This document shows, piece by piece, positions 35,901 through 44,001 of a DNA stretch of 64,000 nt. How positions within the stretch are numbered: the first letter of the stretch is position 1; every line of letters starts with the position of its first letter. Source of the stretch: Planctomycetota bacterium (GTDB lineage Bacteria > Planctomycetota > UBA11346); the NCBI GenBank assembly GCA_014193115.1, contig BJHQ01000002.1, positions 320,815 through 384,814 of the forward strand, given 5' to 3'. The notes under the pieces are model-generated. The model was not told where the DNA came from, searched no databases, and saw nothing but the letters and a program-made list of their open reading frames with translations. The translations under genes and the position numbers were made by a program.

Positions 35901-38783
35901 ATGACCAGCCATGCCGACCTGCTCGCCGGCTTGACATTCCTGTTCGCAGACGAGGCCCAACGCCTCAGTCGGGACGGCATTCCGGCTGCGGCTGAGGAAG
36001 AGGTTCTCGAAGAACGTCAGCTTGAGGCCGCTTTCCGTCCTGGCGCAAATGACACCTTCACCGACCTGCTGGTCGTCGGCTGGGCGAAGGGTGCTTTGGA
36101 ATTGGTTCGCGGCGACAGCGTGTTGCAGGATAAAAACATCACCTGGGTCGTGGCGAGCGACCAGTTCAGCCATCTGATCGCCGCCATCCGTAGAGGACCC
36201 CAAGTCCGCAGCCTGCGCATCGCCATCTGCGACGAGCATGCCCAGCTACCCCATTTGTTCGAAACCATGCCCTTGTGCTGGTCCCTTGCGGTGCTCGACG
36301 CGGATCTGTGCTCCCAATCAGAACTCAACCTGCTCGGCCGGACCCGGTTTCAACGCTCGCGCGGAACCCTTGATCGTCTCTACGGAGACATGCTCCATCT
36401 GAAGCACCGTTTGCCGGTGCTCCCCGACGCGATTCCTATCAGCGCTTGGAAGGATCGCTGGGCAGGCCGGACCGCCCTATGCCTGGCCGCTGGGCCAAGT
36501 CTCGACAAGCACCTTGATCTCATCCGGAGCATCCAGGATTCGTGCGTCGTCATCGTCGTGGATGTCCTCCAGAAGAAGATGCAGGAACGCGGGCTAAAGA
36601 TCGATTTCGTCATCACCGTCGATTCTGACGAACGTCTCAATCAGCGGCTGGTCGCTCCGCTGGATCCCGCCACGGTGATGATCATGCCCCTGCTTGGGCA
36701 CCGAGACCTGGATGCGAAATTTCCGGCTCGGTCGCATTTCGGACACGGTTGGCTGGCAAGATGGCTGCTTGGCCCAGTCCATTCGTTCCCCACCGGAACC
36801 ACCGTTGGCATTGCCAGTGTTGGATTCGCTCGCTTCCTTGGCTGCAAGGAAGCGATTCTCGCAGGCCATGACCTGGCCTTCAGCGACACAGCCTATTACA
36901 GCGACTTGGTAGCAGGACGCGATGTCCACGAAAAGGAGATGTCGGCCGAATCGAACATGATGAAGCGTTCGGTCGAAGGGAATCCAGGCCCTCTGGATGA
37001 ACCAGCAACGGGCAGGAAGCTGGTCTTCACCGATTATTTGTTCGAAGTCGGCATCCAGGACCTGAGCATGATGCTGCGATCCATGCCAGATTTCACAGCC
37101 TACAACCTCAACATCTCGACCGGTGATGGCGCACGCATTGCTGGCACGGTCAGGCTCCCGGACCATTGGGTTCCCGGTGGAGAGGGACCGAGCCCTCGGC
37201 CGGCGAGCACCTTGCGGCTCGGGGATGACCTGGCGAAAAACCTCGATGTCCTGGTGCCGGCGAAACTGTCGGAACAGCTGGCTTACACCAAACAGCAGTG
37301 GCACGCCTATCGGGGAGAAGGGCTTTCGTCGACAGTCATCGAAGAACGGCTTTCACGCCATCCCTGGGCAGCGCTCGGGTATGGCCTGATCGGCTTGTTC
37401 TCCGGATCGCTGATCATGCATCTTCTACGCCTGCATTCCCTGCCCCCCTCGATCGGGGCAGGCTGGCACCGCGACCAGGCTGAACAGGCGATCCTGGCTG
37501 CGATTGATGCAGGACATAATTTCTGGGCGACGATCTTCACCTCGACGCCGCAGCGCCCTGATCGCGAAGCATCCCGCATGGTGCTCACCGAGCCTCAGAG
37601 CCGGTTTTTCATGCTGCTCCATGCCTGGCTCGGCGAAGCCGAGGAGTCTCCAGCGGATGCGGTCCTGCTGCCATCGCTGCTTCGGGGTTTGCGAGATCTC
37701 CGCGAGGGCCTGCCCAAGCTCGGCCTTCCGCCGCCGCAATCCGCATTCGAAGCCCTGCAGATCACGAGGGCTCTTGGCGAACGCACTCCTCTGCGATTCC
37801 TCGTCCAATGCTTCTGCCTGTGCGCCCTGGAAGGTCGCGAGGAGCCCCTGTCCGCGGCACGAAGCACGGGTGTCGTTGCGGAGGAACTCATTCCAGGTGG
37901 AATCGGGCGCAAACCCGGCGTCTGGCCAGAACTCGACGCAACTGAGGCGGTGTTGCGGCTGCGTAACCGCACCAGCAAAAGCTTGAAGGCAGACGCTTCG
38001 CTCGGGGCCACCTGGCGGCCCTGCCATGTGCATCTGGTCAGAGCTTTGCTGGCCCAGGGCGAATGTGACGACCTCGAAGGTCCGGTCCGGGGCCGGAAGC
38101 ACGAACCCGGCGTCGATCAGCTGGAACGGCTGATGAAACGCAAGGACATCGAGCTGGACGACCAGATGGCCTCGCTGGTCCTGCTCGGCGTGAAGGACTG
38201 GGGTCGGGCCTGCCACCTGGTCGCCCCCTTTAAAACGGTGCTCGGCGAAGCCTCGATCATCGCCACCGCGCAGCGCATGTCTGAACGTGGCGAATTCATC
38301 ACCGCCCTGCGCCAGGCCCGCGGCACCAGACGGCTGAGCCGATTCCACGATCAGGCCTTGGGCATCGCCTGCGCCTGCCACCAAGGACTTGGCGATCGGG
38401 CAGCGCTGGCCAGCGATGCAGCCCGGATCCACGATCCCGATCTGCGCGCCCGCTGGCTGCAAGCTGCTGACGCTGGCGACCACCGTTCGGCGATCGCCCG
38501 GATCACGGCAGACGCCCATTTGCCGACTCCGGATGTGCTCGGCCGGTTGGCGAGCGAAGCCTGGCAGGCCAAGGATCGGCAAGCGATCGAAGATCTGTTC
38601 AAGCTGCTCCTGGTGCGCTCCCGCCAACCGGGAAGCGCTGCCCATGCTGAGGAATACCGGGAACTCCACCGAGCCTTGGTCACCATGTTCAGACATCTGG
38701 GTGGTGATCCGGCATCATTCACCGCCGAGACGCTCAGCGCGGTCTCAGCGGCCGCGGAGGCAACGAGCGCCAAACCACCCTGA
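35901..38783 (+). CDS. maf: Motility accessory factor Maf (flagellin nonulosonic-acid transferase)
   Basis: 960 aa. The central MAF/DUF115 domain (about 175-400) shows RTALCLAAGPSLDKHLDLI, IDFVITVDSDERLNQR and FLGCKEAILAGHDLAFSD. Maf enzymes transfer pseudaminic or legionaminic acid from the CMP sugar to flagellin Ser/Thr. The remaining C-terminal part of over 500 aa is helical and repeat-like (LASEAWQAKDRQAIEDLF) and longer than in most Mafs; it may bind flagellin. ATG 35901 is preferred to a TTG at 35862. It lies 99 bp after flagellin 2 and is convergent with the legionaminic-acid cluster that should supply its donor. Confidence 0.9.
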   Translation: MTSHADLLAGLTFLFADEAQRLSRDGIPAAAEEEVLEERQLEAAFRPGANDTFTDLLVVGWAKGALELVRGDSVLQDKNITWVVASDQFSHLIAAIRRGPQVRSLRIAICDEHAQLPHLFETMPLCWSLAVLDADLCSQSELNLLGRTRFQRSRGTLDRLYGDMLHLKHRLPVLPDAIPISAWKDRWAGRTALCLAAGPSLDKHLDLIRSIQDSCVVIVVDVLQKKMQERGLKIDFVITVDSDERLNQRLVAPLDPATVMIMPLLGHRDLDAKFPARSHFGHGWLARWLLGPVHSFPTGTTVGIASVGFARFLGCKEAILAGHDLAFSDTAYYSDLVAGRDVHEKEMSAESNMMKRSVEGNPGPLDEPATGRKLVFTDYLFEVGIQDLSMMLRSMPDFTAYNLNISTGDGARIAGTVRLPDHWVPGGEGPSPRPASTLRLGDDLAKNLDVLVPAKLSEQLAYTKQQWHAYRGEGLSSTVIEERLSRHPWAALGYGLIGLFSGSLIMHLLRLHSLPPSIGAGWHRDQAEQAILAAIDAGHNFWATIFTSTPQRPDREASRMVLTEPQSRFFMLLHAWLGEAEESPADAVLLPSLLRGLRDLREGLPKLGLPPPQSAFEALQITRALGERTPLRFLVQCFCLCALEGREEPLSAARSTGVVAEELIPGGIGRKPGVWPELDATEAVLRLRNRTSKSLKADASLGATWRPCHVHLVRALLAQGECDDLEGPVRGRKHEPGVDQLERLMKRKDIELDDQMASLVLLGVKDWGRACHLVAPFKTVLGEASIIATAQRMSERGEFITALRQARGTRRLSRFHDQALGIACACHQGLGDRAALASDAARIHDPDLRARWLQAADAGDHRSAIARITADAHLPTPDVLGRLASEAWQAKDRQAIEDLFKLLLVRSRQPGSAAHAEEYRELHRALVTMFRHLGGDPASFTAETLSAVSAAAEATSAKPP

Positions 38784-39098
38784 TCGAATCGGCCCTGTCG
38801 ATGATTGATGGAACCTCTTCAGAAGCAGATGCACCGCCAAGTCCAGTAATAACAGAGGAATTTCTCCGCTGGCTCGGAACCCACCGGGTGCAGCTGGATC
38901 GTCCTTTGACCCTCCACCGTTTGGCGCTTTGGCGTCTTGGCAGTTCCCCCACTGCGTTTAATCAGGTTGAATCGACCTGCTCTACGCAGACTGTAGACCG
39001 AAAAAGGGGGAAACTGAGGAGATGATCTGGAGCGGAAGGTCGCTAACGCCCCAGGCAGCAAGGGACCTTGGCGATACCTTGTATGACCGGTTCGAGGT
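38784..39098. other. Convergent gap between maf and ptmE-like gene
   Basis: No gene found. It carries one dispersed CTTTGGCG-type repeat (38919-38946). No convincing terminator hairpin with a T run was seen for either side. Confidence 0.5.
38919..38946. repeat. Dispersed CTTGGCG-type repeat, copy 2
   Basis: Contains TTTGGCGCTTTGGCGTCTTG followed by GCAGTTC. Three tandem near-octamers; related to copies at 27991 and 48268. Confidence 0.6.
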
Positions 39099-40142
39099 TC
39101 ACACCTGATGGGCTCGGGCGTATTCTTCTGGCAGTCCGATGTCGTTCCAGTCCTCTTGCATGTGATAGGCACCGACCCCCTCGCCGCGCTGCAAGCAGCC
39201 TTCGAGCAGTTCGGTGATCGGGAACATCCGGCCTTTGGGCACCCGGGCCACGGCGTCGGGCGACAGCACATAAATGCCAGCGTTGATGCGATAGTTCAAG
39301 GTGGGTTTCTCGACCAGTTTGCGCACCCTCGGACCATCGAGCTCGGCCACGCCAAAGGGCACCTTCACCACATGTTCGCGCAAGGCGACGGTGGCGGTGA
39401 ACTCGCCGGCGCGATGGAAGGCCATCAGGCGGGCGATGTTGATGCTGGTCAGCAGGTCGCCGTTCATCACCACCAGCGGCGCGGTCGGCTTGCTCGGCAG
39501 CAGCGCGATCGGGCCGCCGGTGCCGAGGGGCTGATCCTCGCGCAGATATTCGATCTTGCAGAAAAACCGGCTGCCATCGCCGAAGTGATCCTCGATCATC
39601 GTGCCTAGATAATTTACTGATAAAAAAATGCGGCGAATGCCGTGACTGACCAGGTGCTGGACGATGCGCTCCAGGATCGGCCGATCGCCGATCGGTAGCA
39701 TCGGCTTGGGGATCATCTTGGTCAGGTCGCCAAGCCGTTCGCCTTTGCCGCCAGCCATGACCACCGCCCAGCTTTCGGTACGATGGCCGAGCAAGGCGGT
39801 GTGCAACGTGTGCAGGTCATCGAGCCGGCCGCGGTCATCGACCACCGGAATGCTTTTGTAGCTGCGTTCCACCATGATCCGCAGCGCTTCTTGGCGGGGA
39901 GTTCCCGGCGGCACCGCGGTGAACTTGGGATTGCCGACGCCGGCGATGGAATCAGTCAGCGAACCACCTTTGATCAGCCAACGGCGGATGTCGCCATCGG
40001 TGACCACGGCGAGCAGTTTGCGCTGACGGTCGCAAACCAGAGCGACCTCAAGGCCGCTGCGATCGATGACCCGCATCACCTCAAGGATGGGGGCATCGGG
40101 CGAGACGATCAGGTCGTCGAGATCAGCGGTTGCAGGAGACAT
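39099..40142 (-). CDS. ptmE: PtmE-like sugar-1-phosphate nucleotidyltransferase with CBS pair
   Basis: 347 aa. About 1-120 are two CBS motifs (LAVVTDGDIRRWLI; YKSIPVVDDRGRL), and 122-347 a nucleotidyltransferase with VVMAGGKGERLGDLTK, IPKPMLPIGDRPILE, MNGDLLTSI and EKPTLNYRINAGIYV. This layout matches PtmE of Campylobacter, a glucosamine-1-phosphate guanylyltransferase that feeds legionaminic acid synthesis as GDP-sugars. Last gene of the minus-strand cluster, 68 bp after legG. Nucleotide preference (GTP) is inferred from the neighbours. Confidence 0.85.
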   Translation of the reverse strand: MSPATADLDDLIVSPDAPILEVMRVIDRSGLEVALVCDRQRKLLAVVTDGDIRRWLIKGGSLTDSIAGVGNPKFTAVPPGTPRQEALRIMVERSYKSIPVVDDRGRLDDLHTLHTALLGHRTESWAVVMAGGKGERLGDLTKMIPKPMLPIGDRPILERIVQHLVSHGIRRIFLSVNYLGTMIEDHFGDGSRFFCKIEYLREDQPLGTGGPIALLPSKPTAPLVVMNGDLLTSINIARLMAFHRAGEFTATVALREHVVKVPFGVAELDGPRVRKLVEKPTLNYRINAGIYVLSPDAVARVPKGRMFPITELLEGCLQRGEGVGAYHMQEDWNDIGLPEEYARAHQV

Positions 40143-40150
40143 GGGTTACA

Positions 40151-40182
40151 CGGGGCTGGGGCTAGGGCTGGGGGGCTGGGGC
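40151..40182. repeat. G-rich heptamer repeat between legG and ptmE
   Basis: Tandem GGGGCT-type units (GGGGCTGGGGCTAGGGCTGG and more) lie between the ptmE start and the legG stop. The unit resembles the CAGGGGC heptamers that bound the insertion in mfd. Confidence 0.6.
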
Positions 40183-40210
40183 GCGATTGTGTGTGGTTGA
40201 TGATGCCCTG

Positions 40211-41383
40211 TCACGTCGCGTGATGGCGGTCCTCGAGGAATGGCAGCGGAATCCTGCGATCGAGCCGCTGGGCAGGAGTCAAACGCGCGAGACGTACCAA
40301 GGCCTCGGCGATTCGCGCCGCCCCATGGCCGTCGCCATAGGACGTGGCTTGGCGTCGACGGGGGAGCATCGGTGTTGGCACACGGCGGATCGCTCCCGCG
40401 ATCGCCTGAGGCTCGGCGGGAACATCCTGGTGCTGCGGATCATTGGCGATGCGCAGCCTTCCTTGTTGCCGAGCGCCGACATTCACCACCGGCACGGCGA
40501 AGCACGGGGCCTCCAGAATGCCGCTGGAGCTGTTGCCAATCAGGCAGGCGGCGAGGGCCATCAATCCCCACCACCGCCGGCTGCCGAGATCCCGGACCAC
40601 CACGAAACGCGGATCAGCCGCAGCCCGGTCGGCCAGGATCCGGTTGATGGCGTCGCCCCCGCTATCGGCATTGGCGGCAGTCATAACCACCAGGCTGCCG
40701 ACTGGCGCCGCCAACGCGATGCCCTCGAGCACCGCGTGGATCTCGGTGATCGGATCGCCGCCCAGCGTGGCAGGATGATGAGTGAGCAGGAAAAGCGGCC
40801 CATGTCCCAGTTGCCGCCCGACGAACGCCGACAATTCGGCAGCAGATGGCAGCGATCCGTCGAGCAGACCGTCGAGGGCTGGCGCGCCGCTCACGACGAT
40901 CCGTCCTGGTGGCTCGCCGCGTTCGACCAGGAAATCACCGAAGGCCGGATGGCTGACGCCATGCAGCACCGCCAGACGACTGAGGGCATGGCGGCAGGCC
41001 TCGTCGATCGCGCCGAGGGTGGTCTCTCCGCCATGCAGATGCACCAGCGGCAGCCGCAGACAGGTGGCGGCGACCCCGGCGGCCAAGGTCTCTGTGCGGT
41101 CACCAGCGACGAGCAACGCATCGGCGCCAACTGAACCGGCAGCCACTGCGTCGAGGGTCGCCGCGGCAGCAGCCGCCACGATCCGGTCGTCCTGACCATC
41201 GCCGAGCCGGGGCAGGACGTGGTCGACCGGAATACCATCGAGTTCACGGCCGAGCCCACCGCGATGGTGCAGGCCCCCAGCAAGCAGACGCAGTGAGAGA
41301 CCCGGCGTCGCGGCGATGGCCCGGCACACCGGCGCCAGGATGCCCCAATCCTGACGTCCGGTGGTGACGACCGCGACGATCAT
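40211..41383 (-). CDS. legG: LegG/NeuC-type nucleotide-sugar 2-epimerase (hydrolysing)
   Basis: 390 aa of the UDP-GlcNAc 2-epimerase/NeuC fold: TTGRQDWGILAPVCRAI start, VAGDRTETLAAG, LVHLHGGETTLGAIDE, LLTHHPATLGG and IGNSSSGILEAP. In the Leg pathway this enzyme removes GDP from the diacetylated 2,4-diamino sugar and inverts C2 to give 2,4-diacetamido-trideoxymannose. The surrounding genes favour LegG over sialic-acid NeuC. Ends in a short basic tail. Separated from the fusion upstream by a cluster of hairpin repeats. Confidence 0.87.
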   Translation of the reverse strand: MIVAVVTTGRQDWGILAPVCRAIAATPGLSLRLLAGGLHHRGGLGRELDGIPVDHVLPRLGDGQDDRIVAAAAAATLDAVAAGSVGADALLVAGDRTETLAAGVAATCLRLPLVHLHGGETTLGAIDEACRHALSRLAVLHGVSHPAFGDFLVERGEPPGRIVVSGAPALDGLLDGSLPSAAELSAFVGRQLGHGPLFLLTHHPATLGGDPITEIHAVLEGIALAAPVGSLVVMTAANADSGGDAINRILADRAAADPRFVVVRDLGSRRWWGLMALAACLIGNSSSGILEAPCFAVPVVNVGARQQGRLRIANDPQHQDVPAEPQAIAGAIRRVPTPMLPRRRQATSYGDGHGAARIAEALVRLARLTPAQRLDRRIPLPFLEDRHHAT

Positions 41384-41393
41384 AGTGTGAAAA

Positions 41394-41527
41394 CGCAGGT
41401 GTTTACCTGCCTGGAAGCGCAGGCTTGTACCTGCCTAGGAGCGCAGGCTTCTGCCTGCCTGGACCTGGGAGTGCAGGCTTCTGCCTGCACGAAACTCTGA
41501 TCGGCAGGCTGAAGCCTGCGCTCCCAG
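41394..41527. repeat. Cluster of five GCAGG-type hairpin repeats (REP-like)
   Basis: Hairpin cores: 41395-41410 (GCAGGTGTTTACCTGC), 41419-41434, 41443-41458, 41473-41488 (both GCAGGCTTCTGCCTGC), and 41504-41519 in the reverse sense. Copies 3-5 carry a GGAGCGC or GGAGTGC flank, on the left in direct copies and as GCGCTCC on the right in the inverted copy. It fills the gap between the legF-legI fusion and legG. Confidence 0.85.
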
Positions 41528-41534
41528 GCGGTGG

Positions 41535-43265
41535 TCATGCCACGTCGCCTTTGCCAAGCCGTTCGTCCGCTCGCACTGCTTTCTGCAACTTCCGCCCGAG
41601 CAGACTCGGCAGCAGGCGAGGCGGCAGGCCATCGCCGGGACGCTTCACGGCAAGATCGTGTGCGGTCAGCACTTTTCCCGCCGGCAGATCGCTGACTGCG
41701 ACGATGGATTTCCGGGCCACCGCGGCGGTGTCGGCCTCGCATGCGGCGGGAATCTTCACGCCATCGCCCACTGCCGCCTCGACGGCGCGGATGTTGACGA
41801 CGAGGCGCGCGAATTCCTCTGGCTCAAGGGACGCTGCGTGGTCGGGTCCGGGCAGGCGGCGATCGATCGTCAGGTGTTTTTCGATGATCGCTGCACCCCG
41901 GGCGACCGCCGCCAAGGAGATGGCCTCGCCCAAGGTGTGGTCGCTCCACCCGACCACGGCGCCGGTGGCCGCTGCCAGGCTGTCCATCGCCCGCAGATTG
42001 CATGCTTCCGCCGGAGCCGGGTAGGTGCTGACGCAGTGCAGGATCGCCACCTGGTGGTTGCCGGTGGCGCGGACCCACGAGACGCCGGCTTCGGCCTCGC
42101 TGAGGTCGGCCATGCCGCTCGACAGGATCACCGGTTTGCCGTATCCAGCGACCTGGTGGACCAGCGGCCAATTGGTCAGTTCGCCGGAACCGAGCTTGAA
42201 TCCGGCGACACCGAGGTCAGCGAGCACCTGCGCCGACACCGGATCGAACGGGCTGGACAGGAAGACCACGCCCCGTTCGGCGCAGCGCCGTTTGCAGGCG
42301 GCGAACTGCTCGGCGGTCAATTCCAAAGCCTTCAACATCGCGTGCTGGTTGCCGACGTCGCCTGTGTTGGCGATCTGGTAGGCCGCCTTGCGCGCATCGG
42401 CGGTGACCAGGGCATCGGCGGAAAACGTCTGGAATTTGACGACATCAGCGCCAGCCGCCGCCGCCGCGTCGATCAGCTCCAAAGCCAGATCGAGCCGTCC
42501 GTTATGGTTGACGCCGGCCTCGGCGATGACCAAGCAGCGACCAGCGCCCACCAGGCGATCGCCGAGCTGGAACGGCTGCGGCCGGTTTGTCTCGGCGAGG
42601 AGAGTCGCGGCAACAGCCAAATCGCTGCGCCGGTCGATGTCGACCGATCGTTCAGCTGGGATGACGATGCCCCGAGTTCGTCCAGGAACGGTGAAGGCGC
42701 GGTGCTGGTGCAGGAACTCAGCCGTACAGGCGTACACGCCCACCGGCAGCACCGCCGCCGGCAGATCCTGGCGCCGCATGGTTTGCGCCCCTGGCGTCAA
42801 TTCGTGGAGGATTCCAGCGTTATCGCAGGTCAGCGCCCATTGCGGCGGGTGCGGCGATGGCGCCACCAGGATCGCGCTGCCGCTGCGGCCGGCAGCGAGC
42901 AAGGCGGTGAGATCGGCGGCCGTCACTAATGGCGAGGTCGGTTGGACCAGCAGGACGCCAGCACAGGGCCGGCCTTCCGCTGCCATCGCCGACAATTCAT
43001 GGAGGACCACATCGAGTGAGCTGGCGGTGTCGCTGGCGAGATGGGCCGGGCGCAAGCGCGCTGGACGATGCGGCTCGGGCCAGGCCGCCGCGATGGTGGG
43101 ATCATCAGTGGACAGGAACGGGATGATCTCGTCGTCACCGGCCGGGATTCCGTTGATCGCCTGCAAGGCCCACGCCACCAGCGGCCGGCCGGCCAGGCGG
43201 GAAAGATTTTTTCCTGGGAAACCCTTGGATCCGCCACGGGCGGTGACGAGTCCGAGCCAGCGCAT
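41535..43265 (-). CDS. Fusion: CMP-legionaminate synthetase (LegF) + legionaminate synthase (LegI)
   Basis: 576 aa joining two steps usually on separate proteins. About 1-225: cytidylyltransferase of the NeuA/LegF type with LVTARGGSKGFPGKNL, VQPTSPLVTAADL and IDRRSDL. About 230-510: NeuB/LegI TIM-barrel condensing phosphoenolpyruvate with a hexose, with IAEAGVNHNGRLDLALELI, DVVKFQTFSADALV, KLGSGELTNWPLV and GWSDHTLGEAISLAAV; about 515-576: SAF/antifreeze-like domain with ARKSIVAVSDLPAGKVL and KRPGDGLPP. The order is activation domain first, synthase second. No stop or frameshift at the junction (about codon 230). It starts two bp after legH ends. Confidence 0.93.
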   Translation of the reverse strand: MRWLGLVTARGGSKGFPGKNLSRLAGRPLVAWALQAINGIPAGDDEIIPFLSTDDPTIAAAWPEPHRPARLRPAHLASDTASSLDVVLHELSAMAAEGRPCAGVLLVQPTSPLVTAADLTALLAAGRSGSAILVAPSPHPPQWALTCDNAGILHELTPGAQTMRRQDLPAAVLPVGVYACTAEFLHQHRAFTVPGRTRGIVIPAERSVDIDRRSDLAVAATLLAETNRPQPFQLGDRLVGAGRCLVIAEAGVNHNGRLDLALELIDAAAAAGADVVKFQTFSADALVTADARKAAYQIANTGDVGNQHAMLKALELTAEQFAACKRRCAERGVVFLSSPFDPVSAQVLADLGVAGFKLGSGELTNWPLVHQVAGYGKPVILSSGMADLSEAEAGVSWVRATGNHQVAILHCVSTYPAPAEACNLRAMDSLAAATGAVVGWSDHTLGEAISLAAVARGAAIIEKHLTIDRRLPGPDHAASLEPEEFARLVVNIRAVEAAVGDGVKIPAACEADTAAVARKSIVAVSDLPAGKVLTAHDLAVKRPGDGLPPRLLPSLLGRKLQKAVRADERLGKGDVA

Positions 43266-43266
43266 G

Positions 43267-43998
43267 TCAGGGACCCCCGAGTTTTTCCAGGACGTGGGCG
43301 GGGTTGCCTACCACCGTGGTGTGGGCTGGTACGTCGCGCACGACCACTGCGCCCATGCCGACCACGACGTGGGGGCCGAGGTCAAGATGGTCGCGTACCC
43401 GGCTGCCAAGCCCGACCCAGGACAGCGAGCCGACCTGGACACCTCCTCCGAGGACTGCCCCGGATGCGACGTGGGTGGCTGCTCCGATCCGGCAGTGATG
43501 CTCGACCACGGCGGCCGTATTGATGATGCAGTGATCGCCGATGTCGGCCTCCGGACCGATCACGGCATTGGCGCCGATGTAGACGCCCTGCCCGATGAGG
43601 GCGCTGGGTGACACGACCGCGCTGGGGTGGATCACCGTGGCCCAATGGACGCCACCCAGCCGGGCGATGGCAGCAGCCCTGACCCCCTCTCCGGGCTTGC
43701 CGGCGAAGGCCACCATCAGCGCCATCTCGGCCAATTGCTCGGGCGTCGCGGCCACCGGATCGGACCCGAGCTGGACCAGGCCTTCACGGCAGTGTTCAGC
43801 GAAACAGCCGAGCACTTGCCAACCGGAACGCAGCGCCGCATCGATCACCACCACCGCGTGGTCGCCACCACCGACCAGCGCCAACGGCCGTTCACCAGGT
43901 TTGGAGGCGTGGAGGTGGCGGGCCGGACCGTGGTGGGCTTCTGCGGCCGCATGCGCCAGCGGCACCCGCGGATCGGATGGAGGCCGGCTGGGATGCAT
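43267..43998 (-). CDS. legH: LegH/PglD/NeuD-type sugar N-acetyltransferase
   Basis: 243 aa. Rossmann-like N-terminal part with LALVGGGDHAVVVIDAA and a left-handed beta-helix of hexapeptide repeats from about 105 (IHPSAVVSPSALIGQGVYIG), with VVEHHCRIG around the expected catalytic histidine and VVGNPAHVLEKL at the end. It would acetylate the 4-amino group of the GDP-linked sugar after LegC. The first 38 residues are Pro/His-rich and atypical; a start at the TTG near PLALVGG is possible. Three bp from the amidotransferase gene before it. Confidence 0.83.
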   Translation of the reverse strand: MHPSRPPSDPRVPLAHAAAEAHHGPARHLHASKPGERPLALVGGGDHAVVVIDAALRSGWQVLGCFAEHCREGLVQLGSDPVAATPEQLAEMALMVAFAGKPGEGVRAAAIARLGGVHWATVIHPSAVVSPSALIGQGVYIGANAVIGPEADIGDHCIINTAAVVEHHCRIGAATHVASGAVLGGGVQVGSLSWVGLGSRVRDHLDLGPHVVVGMGAVVVRDVPAHTTVVGNPAHVLEKLGGP

Positions 43999-44001
43999 CG
44001 C

